Shown here in pieces: positions 8,433-17,347 of a stretch of 64,000 bases of DNA. A program made the translations under genes and the position numbers. This stretch comes from Palsa-739 sp036512155 (GTDB lineage: Bacteria; Actinomycetota; Thermoleophilia; Gaiellales; Gaiellaceae): the NCBI GenBank assembly GCA_036512155.1, contig DATCBD010000028.1, positions 3,660 through 67,659 on the forward strand, read 5' to 3'. Within the stretch, counting starts at the first letter, position 1; the number at the start of each line of letters is the position of its first letter. Under the pieces are notes generated by a model. The model made no database searches, had not been told where the DNA came from, and was given only the letters and a program-made list of their open reading frames with translations.

Positions 8433-9326
8433 CGCAGAGGCGATCAACTCGACCGCGAGCTTGCCGGTCGCGTTCTCGCGGTCGAGCACCGGGTTCACCT
8501 CGACGACGTCGAAGGAGTCGGCCTTCGCCGACTCGGCGATGACCTCCATCGCGAGGTGCGCCTCGCGGTAGGAGAGCCCGCCGCGCACCGGCGTGCCGAC
8601 GCCGGGCGCGGTCTCGGGGTCGACGACGTCGAGGTCGAGGCTGACGTGGAGGAACGCAGCGCCCGAGGCGTGCGCGATCGCATCGCGCATGCAGTGCTCG
8701 ACGCCGATCCGGTCGATGTCGGCCATCGTGTAGACCTTCGCGTCCAGTTTCTTCAGGAGCTCGCGCTCGCCCTGATCGAGCGAGCGCACGCCGAAGAGCG
8801 ACAGGCGGCCGGCCTCGACCGCGGGCAGCGTCCAGCCTTCGTAGTCGAACGCGCGGCCGCCGAGGCCGAGCGCTGCGGCGAGCACCATGCCGTGCACGTT
8901 CCCGCTCGGAGACGACTCCGGCGTGTTCAGGTCGCCGTGCGCGTCGATCCAGAGCACGCCGCCGGGTCCGTGGGCCGCTGCCATGCCGACGAGGGTGCCG
9001 AGCGCGATCGAGTGGTCGCCGCCGAGCACGAGCGGCGTCTGCCCATCGCGGCGCGCGCCTGCGACGAGCTTCGCCACCTCGTCGCAGAGTGCAAGGATCT
9101 GCCGGAGGAAGCGCGCGCGCTCGTCTCCCGCCTCGGTCGACTCCGCGACGGGCGCGATGACGTTGCCGAGGTCGACGGTGCGGATGCCGAGGGCCTCGCG
9201 CAGATGCTGCTCGAGCCCGGCGTACCGGATTGCCGACGGGCCCATGTCGACGCCGCGCCGTCCCGCACCGAGGTCGAGCGGAGCACCGATCAACGCGATC
9301 TCACGAGCAGTCGGTTGCACGGTCAC
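8412..9326 (-). CDS. rocF: Arginase
   Basis: Manganese ureohydrolase, 304 residues, splitting L-arginine to ornithine and urea. The three Mn-binding motifs are clear: GGDHS at about 108, WIDAHGDLNTP at about 132, and SLDLDVVDPETAPGVGTP at about 228-245, followed by GGLSYREAH and the C-terminal VVEVNPVLD typical of true arginases. Agmatinase and formiminoglutamase are related, but the ALIGAPLDLGAGRRGVDMGP N-terminus favours arginase. GTG start at 9326 lies 7 bases from TAGCCT (another GTG at 9320). Divergent from the receiver-domain gene. Confidence 0.88.
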   Translation of the reverse strand: MTVQPTAREIALIGAPLDLGAGRRGVDMGPSAIRYAGLEQHLREALGIRTVDLGNVIAPVAESTEAGDERARFLRQILALCDEVAKLVAGARRDGQTPLVLGGDHSIALGTLVGMAAAHGPGGVLWIDAHGDLNTPESSPSGNVHGMVLAAALGLGGRAFDYEGWTLPAVEAGRLSLFGVRSLDQGERELLKKLDAKVYTMADIDRIGVEHCMRDAIAHASGAAFLHVSLDLDVVDPETAPGVGTPVRGGLSYREAHLAMEVIAESAKADSFDVVEVNPVLDRENATGKLAVELIASALGARIL

Positions 9327-9349
9327 GCCGGCAAGGCTAACGTCAGCCC
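9327..9349. promoter_or_regulatory. Compact bidirectional promoter arginase / receiver protein
   Basis: 23 bases between two divergent GTG codons. Minus strand TAGCCT (9339-9334) with 7 bases to the arginase start; plus strand TAACGT (9338-9343) with 6 bases to the receiver-protein start. Both fit TANNNT and share the TA at 9338-9339. No Shine-Dalgarno is possible, so both transcripts would be leaderless. Confidence 0.55.
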
Positions 9350-9757
9350 GTGGACCACCCCGACGGGACGGTCGCGGTACCGGTGCGCGTCCTCCTCGTG
9401 GACGACGACCGTGAGTTCCTCGAGTCGCTCCTGCCCCTGATCGAGCACCAGCCCGTGCTAACCGTTGCCGGGACCGCGGGCAACGGCCTCGATGCGATCG
9501 AGCTCGCGGACGAGCTCGAGCCCGACGCGGTCGTGATTGACCTGCACATGCCGATTGTCGACGGCGTCACTGCCGTCGCGCGGCTGCGGAAGGACCATCC
9601 CAACCTGTGCCTGATCGCGCTCACCGGTGATCCGGCCCCGGAGCTCCACGATGCCGTGACCGAGGCGGGCGCCGACGCGGTCCTCATGAAGGGCGACCTC
9701 GTCGACAGCCTCGTCCAGCGGCTGCGCGCCGTACGCGCGGCGCAAGAAGCCCGCTAG
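9350..9757 (+). CDS. Single-domain response regulator (receiver domain only)
   Basis: 135-residue CheY-like receiver protein with no output domain. Acidic pair at Asp18/Asp19, phospho-acceptor Asp64 in VVIDLHMP, switch Thr in LIALTGD near 92 and the conserved Lys in VLMKGD near 115. It would act by protein interaction or as a phospho-relay; no kinase is adjacent, and the nearest histidine kinase in the window (35.6-37.0 kb) has its own regulator. GTG start with TAACGT 6 bases upstream. The tRNA-Phe gene follows 12 bases after the stop. Confidence 0.85.
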   Translation: MDHPDGTVAVPVRVLLVDDDREFLESLLPLIEHQPVLTVAGTAGNGLDAIELADELEPDAVVIDLHMPIVDGVTAVARLRKDHPNLCLIALTGDPAPELHDAVTEAGADAVLMKGDLVDSLVQRLRAVRAAQEAR

Positions 9758-9769
9758 ACTCACGCCCGC

Positions 9770-9842
9770 GGCGAGGTAGCTCAGCTGGTAGAGCACTCGG
9801 CTGAAAACCGGGGTGTCGCCGGTTCGAGTCCGGCCCTCGCCA
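9770..9842 (+). tRNA. tRNA-Phe (anticodon GAA)
   Basis: Full cloverleaf: acceptor GGCGAGG pairs with CCTCGCC, D arm GCTC/GAGC, anticodon stem CTCGG/CCGGG with loop CTGAAAA (anticodon GAA), T arm GCCGG-TTCGAGT-CCGGC, discriminator A at 9842. The 3' CCA is not encoded. Confidence 0.96.
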
Positions 9843-9856
9843 TTCGCCTGCGCGCG

Positions 9857-10825
9857 TCAGCGTTCTTCGCGCACGTACGGCAAGCCGAGGCTCGCGGGTG
9901 CGCCCAGCCTGCGCCGGGCCCCGCTGGCTGACACGAAGACGAGCACGACGACCGTCATCACGTACGGGAGCGAGTTCGCCCACAGCTCCGTCGGCCCGAG
10001 ATTGATGCCGCGCGCCTGGAGCTGCGGCGACAGCGCCTGCAGCGCACCGAAGAAGTACGCCCCGACGAGGCAGAGCGCCGGGCGCCAGAACGCGAAGATC
10101 ACCAGCGCGATCGCGATCCAGCCGGCGCCGCCGGTGATCCCGCTCACCCACTGCGGCGTGATGGCGAGCGTGAACGTCGCGCCCGCGACACCCGCGAAGG
10201 CGCCGCCCGCAAGCGTGTGCGCGTAGCGGTACGCGGTGACGTTGATCCCCATCGCGTCTGCGGAGGCCGGTGCCTCGCCTACCGCGCGCACGTTGAGCCC
10301 CAGCCGCGTCCGCGAGAGATAGAGCGAGACCCCGACGACGCAGACCCACGACGCGTACACGAGCACGTTCTGCCCGAAGATGATCGGGCCGACGACCGGC
10401 AAGCGCTGCATCGACGCCGGGAAGACGGCCGCGCTGAAGGCGTGCCGCGCGGGGTTGTCGGCGAGATTGAGGTCGTTGCCGAGGTACGAGGAGAGCCCGG
10501 CGGCGCCGGCGAAGATCGTCAACGCCAGACCGGAGACGATCTGGCTCGCGCGCAGCGTGATGACGAGGAAGGCGTGGATGGCGGCCATCGCCATGCCGGC
10601 GATCGCGGCGACGCCGACGGCGGCCGCGAGCGAGAGCGCGGTGTCGGCGTGCAGGCGCTGCACCGTCCAGAAGCCCATCACCGCGCCGACGAGCATCATT
10701 CCCTCGACGCCGAGGTTGAGCACGCCAGAGCGCTCCGCCAGCAGCTCGCCGAGCGCGCCGTAGAGGAGCGGCGTCCCGTAGGCGACGCCCGACGCGAGCA
10801 CGACGACGAGCAGCGAGTTGTTCAC
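9857..10825 (-). CDS. Nucleoside ABC transporter permease 2 (NupQ/YufQ-like)
   Basis: 322-residue inner-membrane permease of the BPD_transp_2 / branched-chain-like type used by BMP-family nucleoside importers. Start MNNSLLVVVLASGVAYGTPLLYGALGE and the ERSGVLNLGVEGMMLVGA motif are characteristic; about eight hydrophobic segments follow, with the cytoplasmic coupling region around RAVGEAPASADAMGI. Its GTG overlaps the stop of permease 1 (GTGA). Last gene of the BMP-ATPase-permease-permease operon that follows xanthine dehydrogenase on this strand, so purine nucleoside uptake is likely. Confidence 0.85.
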   Translation of the reverse strand: MNNSLLVVVLASGVAYGTPLLYGALGELLAERSGVLNLGVEGMMLVGAVMGFWTVQRLHADTALSLAAAVGVAAIAGMAMAAIHAFLVITLRASQIVSGLALTIFAGAAGLSSYLGNDLNLADNPARHAFSAAVFPASMQRLPVVGPIIFGQNVLVYASWVCVVGVSLYLSRTRLGLNVRAVGEAPASADAMGINVTAYRYAHTLAGGAFAGVAGATFTLAITPQWVSGITGGAGWIAIALVIFAFWRPALCLVGAYFFGALQALSPQLQARGINLGPTELWANSLPYVMTVVVLVFVSASGARRRLGAPASLGLPYVREER

Positions 10826-11943
10826 GCCGCCTCCGTCGCCGGCATCGTGCGACCGACGCGAACGCGATAGCGCACGAGCAGCTCTCCGCCGAGCGCCGAG
10901 AACAGGATGATCCCCTGCATCACACCGACGAGGCCGGACGGGAAGTCGGCGCCCTGCAATGTGTTGCCGGCGTTCTGCAACGCGCCTATGAGGAACGCGA
11001 CGACGACGACGGCGAGTGGGTTGTAGCGCGCGAGCGCGGCGACGACGATTCCCGTGTACCCGTAGTACTGCTTCTGCAGGCCGTTCGGGTCCGCGTCGAG
11101 CATGTGGGCGAAGTCGCCCACTTGGCTCGCGCCGCCGAGCCCGGCGACGGCGCCGGAGATGCCCATCACCGCGAGGATCTTGCGGCGCGTCCGCATGCCG
11201 GCGTACTGCGCGGCGCGCGGCGAGTCGCCGAGGACCTGCGCCTCGAAGCCGAAGCGCGTGCGCGTGAACAGGAACCAGAGCAGGAACGCGACGAGGACGG
11301 CGATCCCGGCGCCGAGCGGCAGCGCGATGCCGCCGCGCACGTGGATCATCGCGCTCGGCCACAACGCGTCGTTCGGCAGCGTCTTCGAGGTCGGGAAGAC
11401 GCTCGCGTTGAAGCCCTTCGTCTGCCGCCAGTACGACTCGGTGTTGAAGACGAGATACGTCAGCACGTACGCGGCGACGTAGTTGAGCATCAACGACGTG
11501 ATGATCTCGTTCGTCTTGAAGAACGCGCGCAGCGCGCCGGGGATGAGCGCCCAGGCCGCACCTCCCGCGCAACCGGCAATGACCATCGCGAAGATGACGA
11601 GCGCCGTCGGCCAACCGTGGCCGCCGAGGTAGAGCCCCGCTGCGTCGGCGGTGATCGCGCCCATGAAGAGCTGGCCCTCCGCGCCGATGTTGAACAGACG
11701 CATCCGGAACGCGGCCGCAGCTGCGAGGCCGGTGAACGCGAGCGGCGTCGCCTGCGTCAGCGTCTGGCCAAGGGCTCCGCTGTTCAGGAAGGCGGCGTCG
11801 ATGATCTGCCGGTAGCTCGACAGCGCGTTGTGACCCGTCGCGTAGAGGACGAGGCCGGCCGCGAAGAACGCGAAGACGAGCGAGCCGGCCGGGACGGCAA
11901 CGATCAGCCACCGGGGCTGCCGCAGCCTGCGCTCAATCCGCAC
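10822..11943 (-). CDS. Nucleoside ABC transporter permease 1 (NupP/YufP-like)
   Basis: 373-residue permease paired with permease 2. Hydrophobic segments occupy nearly the whole length; family motifs FRMRLFNIGAEGQLFMGA and AFFKTNEIITSLMLNY are present and the coupling loop reads VLGDSPRAAQYAGM. Its GTG start lies 11 bases inside the end of the ATPase gene, so subunits are translated in order. The arrangement matches Bacillus nupNOPQ. Confidence 0.86.
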   Translation of the reverse strand: MRIERRLRQPRWLIVAVPAGSLVFAFFAAGLVLYATGHNALSSYRQIIDAAFLNSGALGQTLTQATPLAFTGLAAAAAFRMRLFNIGAEGQLFMGAITADAAGLYLGGHGWPTALVIFAMVIAGCAGGAAWALIPGALRAFFKTNEIITSLMLNYVAAYVLTYLVFNTESYWRQTKGFNASVFPTSKTLPNDALWPSAMIHVRGGIALPLGAGIAVLVAFLLWFLFTRTRFGFEAQVLGDSPRAAQYAGMRTRRKILAVMGISGAVAGLGGASQVGDFAHMLDADPNGLQKQYYGYTGIVVAALARYNPLAVVVVAFLIGALQNAGNTLQGADFPSGLVGVMQGIILFSALGGELLVRYRVRVGRTMPATEAA

Positions 11944-13507
11944 GAGGATCCTGTCCGCCGGCCATGAGCAGGCCGATCTCCTCGACGTCCGCCTCCTCGC
12001 GCGACGTCTCGCCGACGATCGCGCCCTCGTACATCACCGCGACGCGGTCGGCGAGCAGGAGGATCTCGTCCAGGTCCTCGCTGATGAGGAGCACGCCGAC
12101 GCCGTCTGCGGCGGCCTCGCGCAGGTACGCGTGCACCGTCTCGATCGCGCCGACGTCGAGCCCGCGGGTCGGCGACGCGGCGATGAGCAACCGCGGCTTG
12201 CCGGAGAACTCGCGCGCGAGGACAACCTTCTGCAGGTTGCCGCCCGACAGGAGCCGCGCAGGCGCGCCGGGCCCAGGCGCGGCGATGCTGTAGCGCTGGA
12301 TCAGCTCGACGGCGCGTTCGCGAATGCGCCCGATCCGGAGCAGCGGCCCGTGCGACGAGCTCCGCTCGCGGTAGCCCTTCAGCGCGAGGTTCGAGGCGAT
12401 GCTCAAGCTCGGCGCGACCCCGGTTCCGAGCCGGTCCTCCGGCACGTATGCGACTCCCGCTGCGATCGCCGACCGCGGATCGCCGGCCCGGATCGCCTTG
12501 CCGCACACAAGGATCTCCCCGCGCGTCGCCCGGCGCATGCCGGCCACCGTCTCCGCCAGCTCCCGTTGCCCGTTGCCTGCAACACCGGCAACGGCGACGA
12601 TCTCCCCGCCGTGCACGACGAGCGACGCGCCCCGCACAGCAGAGTCGCCCCGGTCGCCGTCGGACCAGACGTCCGTGAGCTCGAGCACGAGCTCGCCCGC
12701 GGTCCTCGCCCGTGCCGGCTGCACGCTGTCCAGCTCGCGGCCGACCATGAGCGACGCGAGCGAGCGTAACGTCGCGTCGGCCGCCGACACGGTGGCGACC
12801 GAGCGGCCGCCGCGCAGGACGGTGACCCGGTCGGCGACCGCCTTCACCTCGTGCAGCTTGTGCGAGATGAAGACGACCGTCCTTCCTTCGACGGCCATCT
12901 CGCGCAGCGTCTCGAACAGGACGTCGGCTTCCTGCGGCGTCAGCACCGCCGTCGGCTCGTCGAGAATGAGGATGCGCGCTTCGCGGTACAGCGCCTTCAG
13001 GATCTCAACGCGCTGCTGCTCTCCGAGCGAGAGCTGCCACACGCGAGCGCGCGGATCGACGGCGAGGCCGTAGCGCTTCGAGAGCTCGGCGACGCGCTGC
13101 TCGATCGCGCGATGCCTGAGCCGGAACGTGCGGCCTTCGCCGCGATGGTCGCCGAGCACGACGTTCTCCGCGACGGTGAACGTCTCGACGAGCCGGAAGT
13201 GCTGGTGGACCATGAAGATCCGCGCGTCGAGCGCGTCACGCGGCGAGTGGAACTGCACCGGCTCGCCGTCGATGAAGATCTCGCCCGCGTCAGGCCGGTA
13301 GAGACCGGTGAGGATGTTCGAGAGGGTGCTCTTGCCGGCGCCGTTTTCGCCGAGCAGCGCGTGCACCTCGCCCGCGGCGGCCTCGAAATCGACGCGGTCG
13401 TTCGCGAGCACCCCGGGGAAGCGCTTGACGATCCCACGCATTTCGACCGCGGGAGGCGGAGGGGCGCCGTCGGCGCCCCTCCGGTCCTTCTCCGACTGAA
13501 CCGTCAC
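11933..13507 (-). CDS. Nucleoside ABC transporter ATPase with two ATP-binding domains (NupO-like)
   Basis: 524-residue duplicated ABC ATPase. First domain: Walker A GENGAGKST, Q-loop in FMVHQHFRLVETFTV, signature LSLGEQQRVEIL, Walker B ILILDEPTAVLTP, switch His in ISHKL. Second domain is degenerate at Walker A (VAGNGQRE in place of GxxGxGKS/T), keeps LLSGGNLQKVVLARE, and its Walker B region is LLIAASPTRGLDVGA without the DE pair. One active and one degenerate site is normal in ribose/nucleoside-type ATPases. GTG start shares one base with the TAG stop of the binding-protein gene. Confidence 0.9.
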   Translation of the reverse strand: MTVQSEKDRRGADGAPPPPAVEMRGIVKRFPGVLANDRVDFEAAAGEVHALLGENGAGKSTLSNILTGLYRPDAGEIFIDGEPVQFHSPRDALDARIFMVHQHFRLVETFTVAENVVLGDHRGEGRTFRLRHRAIEQRVAELSKRYGLAVDPRARVWQLSLGEQQRVEILKALYREARILILDEPTAVLTPQEADVLFETLREMAVEGRTVVFISHKLHEVKAVADRVTVLRGGRSVATVSAADATLRSLASLMVGRELDSVQPARARTAGELVLELTDVWSDGDRGDSAVRGASLVVHGGEIVAVAGVAGNGQRELAETVAGMRRATRGEILVCGKAIRAGDPRSAIAAGVAYVPEDRLGTGVAPSLSIASNLALKGYRERSSSHGPLLRIGRIRERAVELIQRYSIAAPGPGAPARLLSGGNLQKVVLAREFSGKPRLLIAASPTRGLDVGAIETVHAYLREAAADGVGVLLISEDLDEILLLADRVAVMYEGAIVGETSREEADVEEIGLLMAGGQDPRAD

Positions 13508-14619
13508 TAGCCCTTCGGGCTACCGACCACGCCCTTCACGAGCCAGTTCATGCCGTACAGGCTGTTCGTGCCGCCCTTGAGCACCTGCATCCGCACGCCT
13601 GGCTTCACGCGCAACTTGCCGCTCTGGTCGTAGAGCGGGCCCGTGAACTCGTAGAACGAGCCGTTCTCGATCGCCTTCATCTTCGCGGCGATCTTCGCCT
13701 TCGTCGCCGCAGACACGTCAGGGCCGAACGGCGCGATGCCGGTGAAGCCCGACTTCATTGAGCCGTAGTAGAAACCCGACTTCCAGGTCCCGTTCATCGC
13801 CGCCTTGACGCGCGACAGGTAGTACGGGCCCCAGTTGTACACCGACGCCGTCTGCCACGACTTCGGTGCGAACTTCGACGAGTCGGAGTCATAACCGACC
13901 CACGGGATCCCCTTCGACTCGGCGAACTGGCCGGTCGCCGGAGAGTCGACGTTCTGCCCGAGCACGTCGGCGCCTGCTGCGACGAGGCTCTGGGCCGCCT
14001 TCTTCTCCTTCGCCGGGTCGAACCAGTTGTTCGTCCAGACGAGGTGCACCTTCGCACCCGGATGCGTCATCTGCGCGCCGAGCGTGAACGCGTTCGCATG
14101 CCGGATGACCTCGGGGATCGGAAATGCGACGACGTAGCCGATGTCACCGGTCTTCGACGCGGCGCCGGCGGCCATCCCGGAGAGGAAGACCGAGTCCTCG
14201 GCGGCACCGAAGTACTCCGACAGGTTCTTCGCGACATCGGTGCCCGTGGCCTGCTCGAACAGGACGCTCGGGTACTTCGCCGCAAACGCCTTGGAGAAGT
14301 AGCCGTACGACGTGCCGAAGATCATCTTGTAGCCCTGGTTGACGAGGCTCGCGACGGTCTGCTGGAGCTGCGCTCCGACCGCGATGTTCTCCTTGTACGT
14401 CGTCTGCACCTTGCTGCCGAGCATCTTCTGCACGTACAGCCTGCCGGCATCGTGCGCCTGGGACCAGCCACCGTCGTTGTGCGGGCCGACATAGATCCAC
14501 GCCGCCTTGAAGGCAGCGTTCGACTTGGCCGTGCCGGCCCCGACACCGGCCGCGAGCACGACGGTAACCGCTGCGATCGCCACCACCAGGGCGGCGAGCG
14601 CGTGCTTCCTCTTCCTCAT
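13507..14619 (-). CDS. BMP-family (PnrA-like) nucleoside-binding protein
   Basis: Extracellular solute-binding protein of the basic membrane protein family, about 370 residues, which usually binds purine nucleosides. The N-terminus MRKRKHALAALVVAIAAVTV is a clear signal peptide, then KAAWIYVGPHNDGGWSQAHD (family motif), GYKMIFGTSYGYF, and NVDSPATGQFAESKGIPWVGYDSD. ATG 14619 is chosen for its GAGGGG ribosome site; ATG 14682 overlaps the xanthine dehydrogenase stop (ATGA) and would add 21 residues before the signal. Odd: no lipobox cysteine near the cleavage region, although BMP proteins are usually lipoproteins, so it may be freely secreted or anchored by its signal. Confidence 0.86.
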   Translation of the reverse strand: MRKRKHALAALVVAIAAVTVVLAAGVGAGTAKSNAAFKAAWIYVGPHNDGGWSQAHDAGRLYVQKMLGSKVQTTYKENIAVGAQLQQTVASLVNQGYKMIFGTSYGYFSKAFAAKYPSVLFEQATGTDVAKNLSEYFGAAEDSVFLSGMAAGAASKTGDIGYVVAFPIPEVIRHANAFTLGAQMTHPGAKVHLVWTNNWFDPAKEKKAAQSLVAAGADVLGQNVDSPATGQFAESKGIPWVGYDSDSSKFAPKSWQTASVYNWGPYYLSRVKAAMNGTWKSGFYYGSMKSGFTGIAPFGPDVSAATKAKIAAKMKAIENGSFYEFTGPLYDQSGKLRVKPGVRMQVLKGGTNSLYGMNWLVKGVVGSPKG

Positions 14620-14678
14620 GATTCCCCTCTCGATCGCCGATCCTCCGAACGGCCTCCGACTATACGACGGGCGTTCGG

Positions 14679-16904
14679 TCATGTCAGCCCCACGATGTCG
14701 TCCGGCCGGACGGGGACGCGCGTGAGCTCCCGGCCGGTCGCATTTCGGAGCGCGGCCACGACGGCGGCGGTCGAAACGACCGTCGGCGGCTCGCCGACGC
14801 CCTTGACGCCGTAGGGGGCATCCGGCTCCGGCGCCTCGACGAGCTCCGAGACGATCGGCGGCACGTCGAGCGCCGTCGGGATGAGGTAGTCGGTGAAGCT
14901 CGCGTTCGTGATCACGCCGTCGCGCGTCTGGATCTCCTCCATCAGGGCTAGCCCGATGCCCTGTGCGGTGCCGCCCTCGATCTGGCCTTCGACCGCCTGC
15001 GGGTTGATGGCCTTGCCGACGTCCTGCGCGGTGCCGATCCAGACGATCCGCGTCAGGCCGAGATCGACGTCGACCTCGGCCACCACCTTCATCGCGGCGC
15101 AGGCGAAGGCGACGTGCGCGGGCAGGTCGCCGACCTGGCCCGTCTCGGGGTGGAGCGGCGCCGTGGGCCGGTGCCGGTAGACACGCTCGACATCCACCTC
15201 TCCTCCCCTACGGGGCGATGTTTCACGCTCCGCAAGCGCGGCACGACAGGCGTCGCGAACCGCGCCCGCGGCCATCCAGGTCATGCGCGACGCGGACGAA
15301 GACCCGGCCGAGCCGACCGCCGCCGTGGTGCCCGGCGCCAGCCGGACGTCCTCGGTCTCGAGCTCGGTGCGCGCCACCTGGAGGATGACGTTCGTCACGC
15401 CCTGCCCGACCTCGGCCGCGGCGCAGTGCACCTCGGCCGAGCCGTCCGCGAACAGCCGGACGCGGGCCGCGCACGAGTCGTCGAAGCCCTCCGAGTACGC
15501 GATGTTCTTGAACCCGACCGCGAAGCCGGTGCCGCGTCTCACGCCCTCGCCGCGCGTCGTGTTGCCCGCCCCGCCGGGCAGGCGGATCGCCGGGCGCGGC
15601 AGATCCTCCGGTGCCGGCTCGGGGAGCGCGGCGCAGCGCCGGATGACCTCCGCGACCGGCAGCGAGCCGTCGATGCGCTGCCCCGTCGGCAGCGTGTCGC
15701 CGGGAGCGAGCGCGTTCAGCAGGCGCAGCTCGATCGGGTCGAGCTCGAGCGCGCGCGCGAGCTTGTCCATCTGCGCCTCGGAAGCGAAGCACGTCTGCAC
15801 CGCGCCAAAACCGCGCATCGCGCCGCACGGAGGGTTGTTCGTGAACACGCACGTCGTCTCGATGAGCGCATTCGGAACGGCATACGGTCCGCACGCAAAC
15901 GAGGTCGCGTTCGCGGTGACGGCGGTCGAGCTCGACGCGTACGCACCGCCGTCGAGCAGGATCTGCATCCTTACGGAGACGAGTCGCCCGTCCCGCGTCG
16001 CGTGATGCTGCGCGTGGATGCGCGCCGGATGGCGGTGCACGTGGCCGGTGAACGACTCCTGCCGGTTGTAGACCATCTTCACCGGCCGGCTCGTGTGCAG
16101 CGCGAGCAGCGCCGCATGGATCTGGATGGAAAGATCCTCCCGTCCCCCGAAGGCGCCGCCGACGCCCGCAAGGTGGATTCGCACCTGCTCCTCCGGAAGC
16201 GCCAGGCACGGGGCGACCTGCTCGCGGTCGACGTGCAGCCACTGCGTCGCGACGTAGATGTCGACGCCGCCCTCGCCGTCCGGGACCGCGAGCCCCGACT
16301 CGGGCCCGAGGAACGCCTGATCCTGCGTGCCGACCTCGTACGTCCCCTCGACGACGACGTCGCCGCGCGCGCCCGGGTCACCGTGCACAACCCGCATCGA
16401 ACGGACGACGTTCGGGCGCGAGTCGGCGAGGTAGTGGCCGCGTTCGCGCGTCTCGCGGGCGGGATGCAGCGGCTCCGACTCCGTGGCGCGCTCGGGGTCC
16501 GCAATCGGCGAGAGCGGCTCGTAGTCGACGACGATGCGCTCCGCGGCTCGGCGCGCCTGCTCCGGATGCTCGGCGGCAACGACGGCGACCGGCTCGCCGA
16601 AGTAGCGGACACGGTCGATCGCAAGGACGGGCTGGTCGTGGAACTCGAGCCCGTACGTCTTCCGCCCGGGCACGTCTTCGTGCGTCAGCACCGCGTGCAC
16701 GCCGGGCATCGTCAACGCGGCGGAGAGATCGGTCGCGCGGATGCGCGCGTGCGCGTGCGGCGCACGCAACGTGTGTCCCCAAAGCATCCCAGCCGCCTGC
16801 AGGTCGCTCGCGTACGCGAACTCGCCGGTCGTCTTCGGCGTTCCGTCCGCCCGGCGGACGCTCTCGCCGATCCAGCCCAGCACCGTCTTCGGGGACGCGC
16901 TCAC
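14679..16904 (-). CDS. xdhA: Xanthine dehydrogenase, molybdopterin-binding subunit
   Basis: Large subunit of a three-part molybdenum hydroxylase of the xanthine oxidase family, 741 residues, expected to oxidise hypoxanthine and xanthine to urate. Motifs: GESVRRADGTPKTTGEFAYA at the start, GGAFGGRE, CGAMRGFGAVQ (Moco contact with Arg), AAEVGQGV, and the C-terminal GVKGVGEPPTV holding the catalytic Glu. Related aldehyde or CO dehydrogenases share this layout; the surrounding purine genes decide the call. GTG start overlaps the Fe-S subunit stop (GTGA). Confidence 0.88.
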   Translation of the reverse strand: MSASPKTVLGWIGESVRRADGTPKTTGEFAYASDLQAAGMLWGHTLRAPHAHARIRATDLSAALTMPGVHAVLTHEDVPGRKTYGLEFHDQPVLAIDRVRYFGEPVAVVAAEHPEQARRAAERIVVDYEPLSPIADPERATESEPLHPARETRERGHYLADSRPNVVRSMRVVHGDPGARGDVVVEGTYEVGTQDQAFLGPESGLAVPDGEGGVDIYVATQWLHVDREQVAPCLALPEEQVRIHLAGVGGAFGGREDLSIQIHAALLALHTSRPVKMVYNRQESFTGHVHRHPARIHAQHHATRDGRLVSVRMQILLDGGAYASSSTAVTANATSFACGPYAVPNALIETTCVFTNNPPCGAMRGFGAVQTCFASEAQMDKLARALELDPIELRLLNALAPGDTLPTGQRIDGSLPVAEVIRRCAALPEPAPEDLPRPAIRLPGGAGNTTRGEGVRRGTGFAVGFKNIAYSEGFDDSCAARVRLFADGSAEVHCAAAEVGQGVTNVILQVARTELETEDVRLAPGTTAAVGSAGSSSASRMTWMAAGAVRDACRAALAERETSPRRGGEVDVERVYRHRPTAPLHPETGQVGDLPAHVAFACAAMKVVAEVDVDLGLTRIVWIGTAQDVGKAINPQAVEGQIEGGTAQGIGLALMEEIQTRDGVITNASFTDYLIPTALDVPPIVSELVEAPEPDAPYGVKGVGEPPTVVSTAAVVAALRNATGRELTRVPVRPDDIVGLT

Positions 16905-17347
16905 GCGCGCTCCGCAGCGAGCCGCACGGCGTCGAAGATCTTCGCGTAGCCGGTGCAGCGACAGAGGTTGCCCGAGAGGGCCTCACGGATCTCGTCGTCG
17001 TTCGGCTCCGGGATCCGCTCGAGCAGCGCAGCCGTGGCGACGACGAGCCCGGGCGTGCAAAAGCCGCACTGCACGGCGCCCGCCTCGACGAACGCCTGCT
17101 GCACATGCTCGAAGCCAGGCCCTTCGACCGTGACGACCTCGTGGCCGTCCGCCTGCGCGGCGAGCACGAGGCACGCGCACACGAGCTCGCCGTCGAGGAT
17201 GATCGAGCACGACCCGCACTCGCCCTGCTCGCACGCGTTCTTCGAGCCGGGCAGGTCGAGGCGCTCGCGCAGCGCGAACAGGAGGCTCTCGCCTTCCCAC
17301 ACGTCGGCCTCCCGGCGCTCTCCGTTGATCGTCAGCGAGATCTTCAC
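16901..17347 (-). CDS. xdhC-like: Xanthine dehydrogenase, [2Fe-2S] subunit
   Basis: 148-residue small subunit with two [2Fe-2S] clusters that pass electrons from molybdopterin to FAD. N-terminal plant-type ferredoxin ligands are in NACEQGECGSCSIILDG plus a further Cys in LVCACLVLA; the helical second domain has QCGFCTPG and NLCRCTGY. GTG start overlaps the FAD subunit stop (GTGA). Subunit naming differs between species, so the letter is only indicative. Confidence 0.88.
   Translation of the reverse strand: MKISLTINGERREADVWEGESLLFALRERLDLPGSKNACEQGECGSCSIILDGELVCACLVLAAQADGHEVVTVEGPGFEHVQQAFVEAGAVQCGFCTPGLVVATAALLERIPEPNDDEIREALSGNLCRCTGYAKIFDAVRLAAERA

Noticed and set aside
9770..9842. Possible attachment site at tRNA-Phe
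   Set aside because: No integrase and no duplicated tRNA 3' end in the window.
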